A stretch of 64,000 nt of DNA, taken from positions 165,718 to 229,717 of IMG/VR virus record IMGVR_UViG_3300020578_000006; one strand, written 5' to 3'. This stretch comes from a virus. Positions 49,966 to 56,904 of this stretch are shown here, one piece after another; within the stretch, counting starts at the first letter, position 1, and the number at the start of each line of letters is the position of its first letter. The notes below the pieces were generated by a model. The model saw nothing but the letters and a program-made list of their open reading frames with translations. It was not told the DNA's origin and made no database searches. A program made the position numbers and the translations under genes.

Positions 49966-50724
49966 GTGAATGCGGATAGTCATTTGATATTTGAAGCCTT
50001 TAAGAACAGGGTTGTTAAGAAGAATGATGATGAAGAGGGTGATCTAATGACCCATATGAAAGAAAAGGGTATGATACCAAAGGATGCACGTGTAACTCTA
50101 CCAGCACACAAGACTGAGGAAGAAGAAAAAGATTCATTTGATATGCACGTTGATCAATTAAAGAATACTTCCACAGAAGAATTAATTGAAGATTTGAAGG
50201 ATTTGTACCGCATTGTTGCTGATGAAAAAAATGTGGGTGATTATTCTTATGATAGTGCAAATTTGGATATTGAAATAATTCATGATATCTTGAAAAGCAG
50301 AGGAATGGATTATCAAAAAGACTTGGCTCCTATTTGGAATAAGATTGATAGTGAAGTGAATGGAAGTGAAGAAAATGCAGAACAAAGACTTGACCCCAAG
50401 TGTTGGAAAGGCTATCATAAACAAGGCACCAAAATGAAAGGTGGTGTAAGAGTAAACAATTGTGTTAAGAGTGAGAATGCAGAAGACATGTCCAAAAGTC
50501 CTTTTCATTATGATCCCAGTCATGGTTTAATGCAGGCGGCCAATCAAATCAATGATATATTGAAGAGCTCCTATAATGATGAAGCTACGCCTGAACACAT
50601 TGAAAAAATGGCATTAAGAATAGTGGGGCCTCAGTCTGAATATGGAGATTATCATGAATTTAATTTAGCATTGCGCGGGGTAAAGGCGTTGTTGTATAGG
50701 TATGTTGCAGTACAGATGAATTAA
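49966..50724 (+). CDS. Capsid-targeted protein with DPKCWKGYxKQGTKMK motif
   Basis: 252 aa from GTG. NADSHLIFE|AFKNR is the targeting sequence. A central acidic domain (EELIEDLKDLYRIVADEKN) is followed by RLDPKCWKGYHKQGTKMKGG and VRVNNCVK, a motif often found at the ends of internal/structural proteins of T4-like marine phages. Function unknown. Confidence 0.65.
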   Translation: MNADSHLIFEAFKNRVVKKNDDEEGDLMTHMKEKGMIPKDARVTLPAHKTEEEEKDSFDMHVDQLKNTSTEELIEDLKDLYRIVADEKNVGDYSYDSANLDIEIIHDILKSRGMDYQKDLAPIWNKIDSEVNGSEENAEQRLDPKCWKGYHKQGTKMKGGVRVNNCVKSENAEDMSKSPFHYDPSHGLMQAANQINDILKSSYNDEATPEHIEKMALRIVGPQSEYGDYHEFNLALRGVKALLYRYVAVQMN

Positions 50725-50727
50725 ATA
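50720..50727 (+). promoter_or_regulatory. T4-late-type box (gene at 50733)
   Basis: ATTAAATA overlapping the previous stop, 5 nt before ATG at 50733. Confidence 0.5.
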
Positions 50728-50732
50728 ACAGT

Positions 50733-51116
50733 ATGAATAGAGACAGTCATCTTATTATGGAGGCCTATTTAACTGTAAGAGAACAAGCAACCACACCTCC
50801 AACTACAACAGTTCAAACACCGGCTGCGGCCCCTCAAAGCACAAATTTACAGGCCGAAACATTGTTGCAAAAGATTACCGAATTAGCTAGAATTCCTTAT
50901 AAAAATAGCATGAAGCTTGTTCAGATATTAAATGGTATGAGAAATCAGCCGGCTCAACCGGGGGCTTCCACCACACCAGTTCGAGTAACTAATAATGTAG
51001 AATTGGATAAAGCAATTGACGATATAATGAAAGTGCTCGGTATTAATTATGGCAATAAAGAGGCTGTGTATAGTGCCATAAGGTCGTTGGTTGATACCTA
51101 CGTTACTACCCCTTAA
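50733..51116 (+). CDS. Capsid-targeted Thr/Pro-rich protein
   Basis: 127 aa. MNRDSHLIME|AYLTVREQ is the targeting sequence. A Thr/Pro linker is followed by two helical segments (LLQKITELARIPYKNSMKLV; LDKAIDDIMKVLGINYGNKE). The last late gene on this strand before the early region; about 140 bp of non-coding sequence follows. Confidence 0.6.
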   Translation: MNRDSHLIMEAYLTVREQATTPPTTTVQTPAAAPQSTNLQAETLLQKITELARIPYKNSMKLVQILNGMRNQPAQPGASTTPVRVTNNVELDKAIDDIMKVLGINYGNKEAVYSAIRSLVDTYVTTP

Positions 51117-51259
51117 AAAGCCGTTGGCTAAATTCTACAAAAAAATTGCGCAAAAATTTTTGGAGCATGGGGTGTTAGAACACACTTTTGTTTCCATGGT
51201 ATATAGGATTTTCGTACTGTGTTTCTATAGGGGGGTGGCTCTATTAGACTGTTGTGTCT

Positions 51260-51490
51260 CTAGAACTGGCCCTGTTTTAGCTTACCCACCAAGCTCTCTC
51301 TAAGGGGGTGGTATTCTTCTTTGAGGTTGGTTATATTATTGAGCAAGTGTATGAGCATATCCACTCGCAACATCTTTAACCACTCCACCTTGAGTGACAA
51401 GCCCATGCGGGCAAAGATAGTACCACCCACCGCACACAGCAAGGTGTACTCTTCTTCAGTTAACTCTTGGAGTGTCTGGTAGTGTATCAT
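51260..51490 (-). CDS. Small hypothetical protein
   Basis: 76 aa, LTEEEYTLLCAVGGTIFARM then VEWLKMLRVDMLIHLLNNI. Helical. Overlaps the 3' end of the gene upstream by 35 nt. It is the last gene transcribed in the leftward early region. Not recognised. Confidence 0.5.
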   Translation of the reverse strand: MIHYQTLQELTEEEYTLLCAVGGTIFARMGLSLKVEWLKMLRVDMLIHLLNNITNLKEEYHPLRESLVGKLKQGQF

Positions 51491-51665
51491 TTAGGTACCA
51501 AGGCAGCTTACCCTCATACATACTTACCGAGGGCGTGGTGGTACTCAAGTCACCATACCACTTGTGCTCACCTTGCACATACCTGTCTATCTGCTTGCGC
51601 CTGCCTTCCATGTACTCAGCCAGACTGAGCACTACTACTGAGCAAGTGTCTGCCTCTGCAACCAT
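51456..51665 (-). CDS. Small hypothetical protein
   Basis: 69 aa from ATG at 51665 (MVAEADTCSVVVLSLAEYME). A TTGACC, 17 bp, TACAAT promoter sits 7 nt before this ATG. C-terminus Trp/Pro-containing (YEGKLPWYLNDTLPDTPRVN). Not recognised. Confidence 0.5.
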   Translation of the reverse strand: MVAEADTCSVVVLSLAEYMEGRRKQIDRYVQGEHKWYGDLSTTTPSVSMYEGKLPWYLNDTLPDTPRVN

Positions 51666-51701
51666 TACCAATATTGTATGGGGTCAGGCTTTGTAGGTCA
51701 A
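51666..51701 (-). promoter_or_regulatory. Early promoter, 7-nt variant
   Basis: TTGACC, 17 bp, TACAAT, 7 nt to ATG at 51665; lies inside the microprotein gene at 51684. Confidence 0.45.
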
Positions 51702-51758
51702 GCAGATGAACATCAATGCCATGATACCAAGCACAGCCAATACCACACTGGTACTCAC
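51684..51758 (-). CDS. 24-aa membrane microprotein
   Basis: From GTG: STSVVLAVLGIMALMFICLT then YKA, a single membrane span. Overlaps the end of the SprT-like gene (GAGTGAGTGAG region). Supported only by position and hydrophobic pattern. Confidence 0.35.
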   Translation of the reverse strand: MSTSVVLAVLGIMALMFICLTYKA

Positions 51759-52435
51759 TCACTCACTCCTGCAGGCAATATGCCACGTGTCATGACATCA
51801 TACTTGCCCTCAGACACATAAGACTGCAACAAATGCTCCACAATGTTCTTGATGGTATCACCACCTTGGGCTTCGGCCTCACTTGCCAATGACCTGTCAA
51901 TGGCCACAAAGCGTTTGCCACTCTTGTGAATGATGGTGCGTTCACTGGACACTCGGTAGGCATGGAACGGATTCTTGTCATCTTTGAGATGTGTATTCTT
52001 GTACTTCTTAACCAAGTTTTTGCCCTTCTCATCCAGAGAAGTAAGAGCATACCCTTTGTTCTTCAAACGTTCTACCTTGAGTCCAAATGCCTCGGCCCGC
52101 TTCTTGAAGTGCTTGTTGTGGTATTGGTTACTGTTACAGTCTTCAATGCCTTCCACATTATTCTTGTAATGGGCCATCTCATGAATCAGAGTCTCACACA
52201 CATCATCCACATCACGCTTCAAAGTATCAGCAGTGATGTTGATCTCTGGCAATGTCTTCTTGCCATCCTTCCACCGCCCTTGCCAATACCAACCATAGTA
52301 GGACTGCCTACCACGATTGGGGATGAGCGTGAATACAGGAGTGTCTAACTCAGTACCCAACTCTTTATTGAAGAAGTTAAAAGCTTCTACGAGGCGATCG
52401 GTCACCTCACCTGTGATGTTATTACTAGTACTCAT
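51755..52435 (-). CDS. SprT-like zinc metalloprotease
   Basis: 226 aa. CETLIHEMAHYKNN has HExxH (H85, E86, H89), and a third ligand is likely in NQYHNKHF about 20 residues later, as in SprT/Spartan peptidases. YYGWYWQGRW is a typical upstream element. ATGA-coupled to the 59-aa gene. Confidence 0.75.
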   Translation of the reverse strand: MSTSNNITGEVTDRLVEAFNFFNKELGTELDTPVFTLIPNRGRQSYYGWYWQGRWKDGKKTLPEINITADTLKRDVDDVCETLIHEMAHYKNNVEGIEDCNSNQYHNKHFKKRAEAFGLKVERLKNKGYALTSLDEKGKNLVKKYKNTHLKDDKNPFHAYRVSSERTIIHKSGKRFVAIDRSLASEAEAQGGDTIKNIVEHLLQSYVSEGKYDVMTRGILPAGVSE

Positions 52436-52611
52436 TTCTTATTCTCCTTATTATCGGGGACGCTATTACGTTCGTCAAGCATGGCGTCGGCATACTTGTA
52501 CGCTTGGTGCACCACCCACTTGTTAGTGACTCCACTACCATAGGCCTCTTTGATGAGAGCCTGCATGGCTAGGGCGGCGAAGATGTCTCGAAGTTCTGAA
52601 TCATTACTCAT
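52432..52611 (-). CDS. Small helical protein
   Basis: 59 aa, MSNDSELRDIFAALAMQALI then VVHQAYKYADAMLDERN. This pattern (IFAAxAMQAL ... AYxxADAML) is common in small phage proteins of unknown role. ATGA overlaps with both neighbours. Confidence 0.65.
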   Translation of the reverse strand: MSNDSELRDIFAALAMQALIKEAYGSGVTNKWVVHQAYKYADAMLDERNSVPDNKENKK

Positions 52612-52838
52612 GAGACAGGCTCCTTCTTTTTAAAGACCGGGACAGGTCCCAGGCTGAGGTGATTGTAGCCTTCCACCTCTTCGTCCGAGGGGTAGTCAGG
52701 TACTTGTTCCAAGTACTGTTCCAGGCTAACGTTCTCTGTATCCCAGTCTGGGCTGTTCTTAACCATCCAAGCCACCTTTTTACAATCCATCTCACTGGGG
52801 CTAAGTCCTGCATTTGTTCCATCATACGGGTGCTTCAT
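52608..52838 (-). CDS. Small acidic protein
   Basis: 76 aa, CKKVAWMVKNSPDWDTENV, then EQVPDYPSDEEVEGYNHLS. ATGA overlap with the next gene; its ATG immediately adjoins the stop of the gene upstream. Not recognised. Confidence 0.6.
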   Translation of the reverse strand: MKHPYDGTNAGLSPSEMDCKKVAWMVKNSPDWDTENVSLEQYLEQVPDYPSDEEVEGYNHLSLGPVPVFKKKEPVS

Positions 52839-53066
52839 TTAGATTTTGTAAGGGTAGGTAATCGTATTGAGCTTTTCAACAGTCGAATCAATCACATCAA
52901 TCATCTCATCTTTAGTAAAGATCGGACTGTGAGTTTGATCTTGGTGCAAGTCCACCAACTCAATCATTCGTTTCAGGTTAAGCAAACGGCCAATACAAGT
53001 ACCCACGCTATAAGCGGTGGTCTCTTCATTGGCAGCTGCCACGCTATGTAATGTTGCATTCATCAT
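52839..53066 (-). CDS. Early protein, start ATGATG
   Basis: 75 aa, MMNATLHSVAAANEETTAYS; a mixed helical protein (NLKRMIELVDLHQDQTHSPI). It heads the group 53066-51260 and has the fixed-geometry early promoter. Confidence 0.6.
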   Translation of the reverse strand: MMNATLHSVAAANEETTAYSVGTCIGRLLNLKRMIELVDLHQDQTHSPIFTKDEMIDVIDSTVEKLNTITYPYKI

Positions 53067-53100
53067 ACTCGTATTATACTGGAAGTTGGGTTAACTGCAA
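53067..53100 (-). promoter_or_regulatory. Early leaderless promoter
   Basis: TTGCAG, 16 bp, TATAAT, 6 nt to ATGATG at 53066. Confidence 0.6.
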
Positions 53101-53205
53101 CTACCAAATGGCCCGCCATATGACATAAGTGACACTGACATATATGGCCAGTGCCACCAAGTTGGCTAACACCATGATGCAGAACTGAATAAGCTTATCC
53201 ATCAT
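53101..53205 (-). CDS. 34-aa membrane microprotein
   Basis: MMDKLIQFCIMVLANLVALA followed by IYVSVTYVIWRAIW: one long membrane span. ATGATG start with a good SD (AGGAGG, 3 nt before). ATGA overlap with the gene upstream supports it as real. Confidence 0.6.
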   Translation of the reverse strand: MMDKLIQFCIMVLANLVALAIYVSVTYVIWRAIW

Positions 53206-53351
53206 GAACCTCCTGTGAAGTATTCATCTTCATATTCTTCCCAGAACTTCTTTAACTCATTCTCTCTCTCTTTGTTATCCAAATACTCTTGTATAACTTG
53301 TTGTTGATCTTCGTTATCCAGACGAGCTATTTTACGAGCAATCCAACTCAT
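53202..53351 (-). CDS. 49-aa acidic helical protein
   Basis: MSWIARKIARLDNEDQQQVI, then EYLDNKERENELKKFWEEY: a single charged helix. ATGA overlaps on both sides. Not recognised. Confidence 0.6.
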   Translation of the reverse strand: MSWIARKIARLDNEDQQQVIQEYLDNKERENELKKFWEEYEDEYFTGGS

Positions 53352-53566
53352 ATGACTCCCATGCCTTCATACTTGAGCAAAGCATTGTAGAATAACCTCT
53401 GCAAGTCGTTGATAGTATTACACTGATTGATGTGCATGTGCAACCGACGTTTATCTTCGACTCGTATATCAGTCTGATTGATAGCATCCCTAAGCGATCC
53501 CTTAAGCTCGCTTGTTTCTGGTATGTTTAATATGATGTGTTCGAATGCTCGTAGCTTACTAGTCAT
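53348..53566 (-). CDS. Small hypothetical protein
   Basis: 72 aa, MTSKLRAFEHIILNIPETSE, then VEDKRRLHMHINQCNTINDL. Starts 8 nt after an AGGAGA SD and 2 nt after the previous gene. Helical; not recognised. Confidence 0.6.
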   Translation of the reverse strand: MTSKLRAFEHIILNIPETSELKGSLRDAINQTDIRVEDKRRLHMHINQCNTINDLQRLFYNALLKYEGMGVI

Positions 53567-53567
53567 G

Positions 53568-53888
53568 TTAGTCTCCTATGTGGTAGCACAATTCTACCTT
53601 AATGTGTTGATCATCAAGCTTTTCCACACCACTCACAGTGGTATAACCACCAAACTTGTTGAAGCGAGCAGGATATAACCTGTTGAGGGCGTTCCACATA
53701 CGGCCCTGATCATATGGCCCATAGAAGGGCACTTTGTAAGCAGAGTGATCATAGTAAGCAGACTGCTGCTCACCACCCAGAGACTCACGCTTGCCCCACT
53801 TGATGCCACCAATGGCAGGCTTGGTCTCAGTACGCCACTCACCAATCATCTGATCGTAAAACTCGTTGGTTACTTCTTTATTCATCAT
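53568..53888 (-). CDS. Early protein, start ATGATG
   Basis: 106 aa from ATGATG at 53888 (an ATG 6 nt upstream lies in the promoter spacer). MMNKEVTNEFYDQMIGEWRT, then WNALNRLYPARFNKFGGYTT and HIKVELCYHIGD. Not recognised. First gene of a five-gene group down to 53101. Confidence 0.6.
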   Translation of the reverse strand: MMNKEVTNEFYDQMIGEWRTETKPAIGGIKWGKRESLGGEQQSAYYDHSAYKVPFYGPYDQGRMWNALNRLYPARFNKFGGYTTVSGVEKLDDQHIKVELCYHIGD

Positions 53889-53923
53889 ACCCATAGTATA
53901 TGTGACAGTTGGTTAAACGTCAA
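53889..53923 (-). promoter_or_regulatory. Early leaderless promoter
   Basis: TTGACG, 17 bp, TATACT, 6 nt to ATGATG at 53888. Confidence 0.65.
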
Positions 53924-54103
53924 CTAAAAAGGTCGTTGGTTCAAGTAAGGATGCCACCCATCCAACCGATCTTCAGTCCTCACATCAGCAAAGTCAATGT
54001 ACAATCCCCCATAATACTCATCATCATGTTTGTAGGCCACGTTACAGTCTTTCTGGTAATCGTTTAACTGATTGATACGCTCTGCTAGCTCTCTGTATGT
54101 CAT
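53924..54103 (-). CDS. Small hypothetical protein
   Basis: 59 aa from ATG at 54103 (MTYRELAERINQLNDYQKDC), which overlaps the upstream stop by ATGA and has AAGGAG 8 nt before. Asp/Tyr-rich C-terminus (DDEYYGGLYIDFADV), possibly EF-like or a Mocr-type acid patch; not recognised. Confidence 0.6.
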   Translation of the reverse strand: MTYRELAERINQLNDYQKDCNVAYKHDDEYYGGLYIDFADVRTEDRLDGWHPYLNQRPF

Positions 54104-54387
54104 TTGACAGCTCCTTGTGCCAAGCACTCTTCAATAGTGGGCTCTTGCCAGTACAAGGTGTTGAAGCCCATGATCCAGACATTCACACCTGGCTTCTTGA
54201 TGCCTCTCATCACCACATCCCCTGCAGGGTGTTGTGCACATGCATCAGTCACAACTTCGATGAATCCTTCTCTGACAGATCCCTGCACATCATATCCCAC
54301 CTTCTTGGCTTCTGTCAAGTAGGGCTTGAGCACTTGGGTGGTCATCAGTTTGGGGAAGAATTTGTGTTTCTGTTGTGTATTCATCAT
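54100..54387 (-). CDS. Early protein, start ATGATG
   Basis: 95 aa, MMNTQQKHKFFPKLMTTQVL, then VTDACAQHPAGDVVMRGIKK and VNVWIMGFNTLYW. Mixed alpha/beta; not recognised. Confidence 0.6.
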   Translation of the reverse strand: MMNTQQKHKFFPKLMTTQVLKPYLTEAKKVGYDVQGSVREGFIEVVTDACAQHPAGDVVMRGIKKPGVNVWIMGFNTLYWQEPTIEECLAQGAVK

Positions 54388-54421
54388 GTCTATATTATGG
54401 CTGAACTGGGGTTTGAGTCAA
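54388..54421 (-). promoter_or_regulatory. Early leaderless promoter
   Basis: TTGACT, 16 bp, CATAAT, 6 nt to ATGATG at 54387. Confidence 0.65.
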
Positions 54422-54428
54422 CTACAAT

Positions 54429-54689
54429 TTACTCCGCCCTCACCCACCTAATACCCTTAACTTCATCATCATATCGGGTTTGCACCTCATCCATCATGTT
54501 CTCGGTTTTCACCAACACCACCAACCGCTCCAACTTTGCATCAATATCTTCAATCGTTTTCTTAATAAACTTCCATTTACGGGAATCGATTTTAGCTTCA
54601 TTGCTCACATATTTGAGACCATTCTCCAAGTTCTCAATCATGTAATGGAGATACATACTACGATTATCGCGCTCGGTTTCATTTATCAT
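54429..54689 (-). CDS. Early coiled-coil protein
   Basis: 86 aa from ATG at 54689 (MINETERDNRSMYLHYMIEN); the ATG 6 nt upstream lies in the promoter spacer. A long charged helix (SRKWKFIKKTIEDIDAKLER) suggests a coiled coil. Not recognised. Confidence 0.6.
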   Translation of the reverse strand: MINETERDNRSMYLHYMIENLENGLKYVSNEAKIDSRKWKFIKKTIEDIDAKLERLVVLVKTENMMDEVQTRYDDEVKGIRWVRAE

Positions 54690-54723
54690 ACCCATATTAT
54701 GAATGAAATTGAGTTTAGTTCAA
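54690..54723 (-). promoter_or_regulatory. Early leaderless promoter
   Basis: TTGAAC, 16 bp, CATAAT, 6 nt to ATG at 54689. Confidence 0.65.
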
Positions 54724-54724
54724 C

Positions 54725-55033
54725 TCAAAAATCATCACTATCAACATCATTATTCAACAAATCGTTGATCTTGATAGACTTGATATCGAAGGGTTTAGCG
54801 TTTTTCAGGGCTTCTTTCATTTCCTTTAACCCCTTCTCACTCAATATAACGGTAGAGCTAAAATCTCCCTCTCCATCATTATACAATGTAACTCCTTGAC
54901 TATCAGTATTATAGGAATTGTAATAACCAATCTCCTCTAATACCTTTTCCTCGGTCAAGGAATCCAGCCAGGCCTCTCCACCACACTCCACATCAATCTT
55001 CAACACCGCATATTTTTGTTCTTTTTTCATCAT
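54725..55033 (-). CDS. Early acidic protein, start ATGATG
   Basis: 102 aa, MMKKEQKYAVLKIDVECGGE, ending DLLNNDVDSDDF. Acidic with an alpha/beta look (GVTLYNDGEGDFSSTVILSE). Not recognised. Confidence 0.6.
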   Translation of the reverse strand: MMKKEQKYAVLKIDVECGGEAWLDSLTEEKVLEEIGYYNSYNTDSQGVTLYNDGEGDFSSTVILSEKGLKEMKEALKNAKPFDIKSIKINDLLNNDVDSDDF

Positions 55034-55067
55034 ACTCCTATTATACGGGAATTTACTTTTTCTTCAA
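55034..55067 (-). promoter_or_regulatory. Early leaderless promoter
   Basis: TTGAAG, 16 bp, TATAAT, spacer AGGAGT (6 nt), ATGATG at 55033. Confidence 0.65.
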
Positions 55068-55373
55068 CTCCAAATTTCTATACTCTTTACTCATTCCCCA
55101 CACATTACCATCTCCATACCAACTCGCACTATCCACCAACTCCCATCCACTATCAATCTTATTAACTTCTTTCAATATATTCCTCCACACCTTCTCAAAC
55201 TTATAACTCCCAAAACTCTTCCACACAATCTTATATCCATTACACAACTCATTATTATATCTATTACAATTATACCGCACCATCTCCTTACCCCTATTAT
55301 CACTAATCTTATTAACCTCTTCAATAAACAACTCTCTAACTTTTTTATTAAACTCTCTATTACTAATTTTCAT
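55053..55373 (-). CDS. Early protein
   Basis: 106 aa, MKISNREFNKKVRELFIEEV, then ELCNGYKIVWKSFGSYKFEK and WELVDSASWYGDGNVWGMSK. Trp/Tyr-rich second half. Its last codons carry the -35 box of the next gene. Not recognised. Confidence 0.6.
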   Translation of the reverse strand: MKISNREFNKKVRELFIEEVNKISDNRGKEMVRYNCNRYNNELCNGYKIVWKSFGSYKFEKVWRNILKEVNKIDSGWELVDSASWYGDGNVWGMSKEYRNLELKKK

Positions 55374-55407
55374 TTTATTATTATACGGGAAATTTGGATT
55401 TGGTCAA
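55374..55407 (-). promoter_or_regulatory. Early leaderless promoter
   Basis: TTGACC, 16 bp, TATAAT, 6 nt to ATG at 55373. Confidence 0.65.
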
Positions 55408-55408
55408 G

Positions 55409-55573
55409 TTAGATTTGGATTGATCCATCCTTTTCAATTTTGTAACAATTACCTGCATCTTCTAGAACTCTTGTATACACCTCTCCTTCAAATATTGAGC
55501 AGATAATTTCTTGACCATCCACTCCTTCAATTATATTACCAACTACTAGTTCGTCTTGTTCTATTTTATTCAT
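55409..55573 (-). CDS. Small beta-rich protein
   Basis: 54 aa from ATG at 55573 (MNKIEQDELVVGNIIEGVDG); ATG at 55609 is an alternative. EIICSIFEGEVYTRVLEDAG suggests a small beta-barrel. No fixed-geometry promoter found. Confidence 0.5.
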   Translation of the reverse strand: MNKIEQDELVVGNIIEGVDGQEIICSIFEGEVYTRVLEDAGNCYKIEKDGSIQI

Positions 55574-55645
55574 ACAAATCCACCCAATATATCCATTTAA
55601 CAATTTCAATTACTTTATTTAACATACAACTATTCTATTTGAAAT

Positions 55646-55834
55646 TTACTTCTTCTTCAATACAATTACATCATTCTCACAAATACAAATTGTAGGACCA
55701 TTTTTAATTTCTACATTATACAAACTACCATCAAAAACAGCATTAAAAATTGTATCTTTTTTATACAATTCTGTTTTGATATATCCTTTATAGTAACAAT
55801 CCAATTTTGTATCTTTCTTTAATTTAATTAACAT
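55646..55834 (-). CDS. Early small beta-rich protein
   Basis: 62 aa, MLIKLKKDTKLDCYYKGYIK, ending ICENDVIVLKKK. The strand-turn pattern and Lys content suggest an SH3-like fold, similar in feel to the protein at 55409. Not recognised. Confidence 0.55.
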   Translation of the reverse strand: MLIKLKKDTKLDCYYKGYIKTELYKKDTIFNAVFDGSLYNVEIKNGPTICICENDVIVLKKK

Positions 55835-55868
55835 ACAACTATTATATCTGAATTTGCATTTTGTTCAA
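55835..55868 (-). promoter_or_regulatory. Early leaderless promoter
   Basis: TTGAAC, 16 bp, TATAAT, 6 nt to ATG at 55834. Confidence 0.65.
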
Positions 55869-55891
55869 TTCAAAAACAATCTATTTTGTTA

Positions 55892-55919
55892 TTGACAGAA
55901 TCTGCATTTCACATATACT
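55892..55919 (+). promoter_or_regulatory. Rightward promoter of RNA copy 1
   Basis: TTGACA, 16 bp, TATACT; the -10 lies inside the near-palindrome ACATATA-C-TATATGT. Same offset and sequence as the promoter at 58292. Confidence 0.6.
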
Positions 55920-55925
55920 ATATGT

Positions 55926-56035
55926 ACCACCTTGAATTACGGCAGGAGGGGGGAGAACTGTACTGCATGTTTTTCTATAAAAACAAGCACTATACATTAC
56001 TTTACTGCTTGTTATTCTGATAATTATTCAAATAT
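55926..56035 (+). ncRNA. Putative small RNA, copy 1
   Basis: Intergenic plus-strand sequence starting ACCACCTTGAATTACGGCAG then GAGGGGGGAG, shared with 58326 where coding frames are not kept. A hairpin AACAAGCA/TGCTTGTT follows and could end the RNA. It holds both an anti-SD-like CCACCTT and an SD-like AGGAGGGG. The end position is a guess. Confidence 0.45.
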
Positions 56036-56039
56036 ACTC

Positions 56040-56252
56040 TTATAATATCCCACTATCAAAAAGGTATTGTCCTCTATTATAATAGGTAGTTAAGTACTCA
56101 CTTCCACTTTTCAGATAGATTTTAGTAGTGATGGAATCATCATCTGTACACCATCCATAATTCATATGGAAGTTCTTGTCCAGAAAGATGCCCTTACCAT
56201 ACACCTTTTTAAGATGTGATGAATGTTTGTCAGCCAATTTGGAGTAGTTCAA
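56040..56252 (-). CDS. Small hypothetical protein
   Basis: 70 aa from TTG at 56252 (after AAGGAG in the upstream gene's last codons); TTG at 56276 is an alternative. YSKLADKHSSHLKKVYGKGI then MNYGWCTDDDSITTKIYLKS. Tyr-rich. Not recognised. Confidence 0.5.
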   Translation of the reverse strand: MNYSKLADKHSSHLKKVYGKGIFLDKNFHMNYGWCTDDDSITTKIYLKSGSEYLTTYYNRGQYLFDSGIL

Positions 56253-56254
56253 TT

Positions 56255-56548
56255 TTATTTGTTCTCCTTCAACCAACTAACTTTATCCAACTTCTTGTTA
56301 GTAAAGTCAATCAACATACTCTCTTCACCCTTATAGATGGTGTGAGTGGGAGTTCTCTGAATGCTATCAAAATTGTCTTTCCAATTGTAGTATTCTCTCT
56401 CTCCATTTGTATATTCATAATAATAACCCTTACTATCTTTACCATCATATTCATCTCCAACTGTAAAGAGAAGAAATTCCTTCTCACTAATCCATTTGGA
56501 TTTTCCATTATACAAGTCAATTGTTAGATACTGTTTGTTTTTCATCAT
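56255..56548 (-). CDS. Early protein, start ATGATG
   Basis: 97 aa, MMKNKQYLTIDLYNGKSKWI, then GYYYEYTNGEREYYNWKDNF. Very Tyr-rich and acidic. Not recognised. Confidence 0.6.
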   Translation of the reverse strand: MMKNKQYLTIDLYNGKSKWISEKEFLLFTVGDEYDGKDSKGYYYEYTNGEREYYNWKDNFDSIQRTPTHTIYKGEESMLIDFTNKKLDKVSWLKENK

Positions 56549-56583
56549 ACAACTATAATAGCTGAATTTGGATATTGAGTCAA
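56549..56583 (-). promoter_or_regulatory. Early leaderless promoter
   Basis: TTGACT, 17 bp, TATTAT, 6 nt to ATGATG at 56548. Confidence 0.65.
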
Positions 56584-56810
56584 CTCAAATAAGAGATGTT
56601 TCTAGATTTGATATCATCTAGAATGTCTTGTTTAAAAACTTCTAGAGAAGAATCAATAAGCTCTCTTAATGCTTGCTTCCTTCTGGTAATGGGGTAGTCA
56701 TGCAATAGATCCAACTGATCATCTGCCCACCTCTTTACAAGTTCAGTATAGAAGGAGAGTACATCAGTTTGGTTGTATGGTTTGAATTTATTAATCAGGT
56801 GTGGCATCAT
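56580..56810 (-). CDS. Early paralogue of the capsid-targeted protein at 2846
   Basis: 76 aa, start ATGATG. Residues about 20-76 (TELVKRWADDQLDLLHDYPI, then SLEVFKQDILDDIKSRNISYL) match residues 25-80 of the 294-aa late protein at 2846-3730. It lacks that protein's targeting sequence and C-terminal parts. So the same domain is made early as a free protein and late as a packaged one. Confidence 0.7.
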   Translation of the reverse strand: MMPHLINKFKPYNQTDVLSFYTELVKRWADDQLDLLHDYPITRRKQALRELIDSSLEVFKQDILDDIKSRNISYLS

Positions 56811-56845
56811 ACTCTTATTGTAGGGGAATGTTGGGTTGAAGTCAA
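56811..56845 (-). promoter_or_regulatory. Early leaderless promoter
   Basis: TTGACT, 17 bp, TACAAT, 6 nt to ATGATG at 56810. Confidence 0.65.
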
Positions 56846-56852
56846 CTATAAT

Positions 56853-56904
56853 GTATCAGATATATCAGATGTTTGCATGCAGAGTATCAGATATATCAGA
56901 TGTT
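56853..56904. repeat. Two 21-bp direct repeats upstream of an early promoter
   Basis: GTATCAGATATATCAGATGTT at 56853-56873 and again at 56884-56904, each with ATCAGAT twice inside. They start 8 bp upstream of the -35 box of the promoter at 56811, so may be an operator. Confidence 0.55.

Noticed and set aside
51117-51303. Plus-strand ORF after the last late gene
   Set aside because: No promoter or SD, unlikely composition, and it overlaps a better-supported minus-strand gene.
55034-55039. Spacer hexamers such as AGGAGT and AGGAGG read as Shine-Dalgarno sites of early genes
   Set aside because: They touch the ATG with no spacing, most early spacers have no such match, and the constant feature is the 6-nt length.
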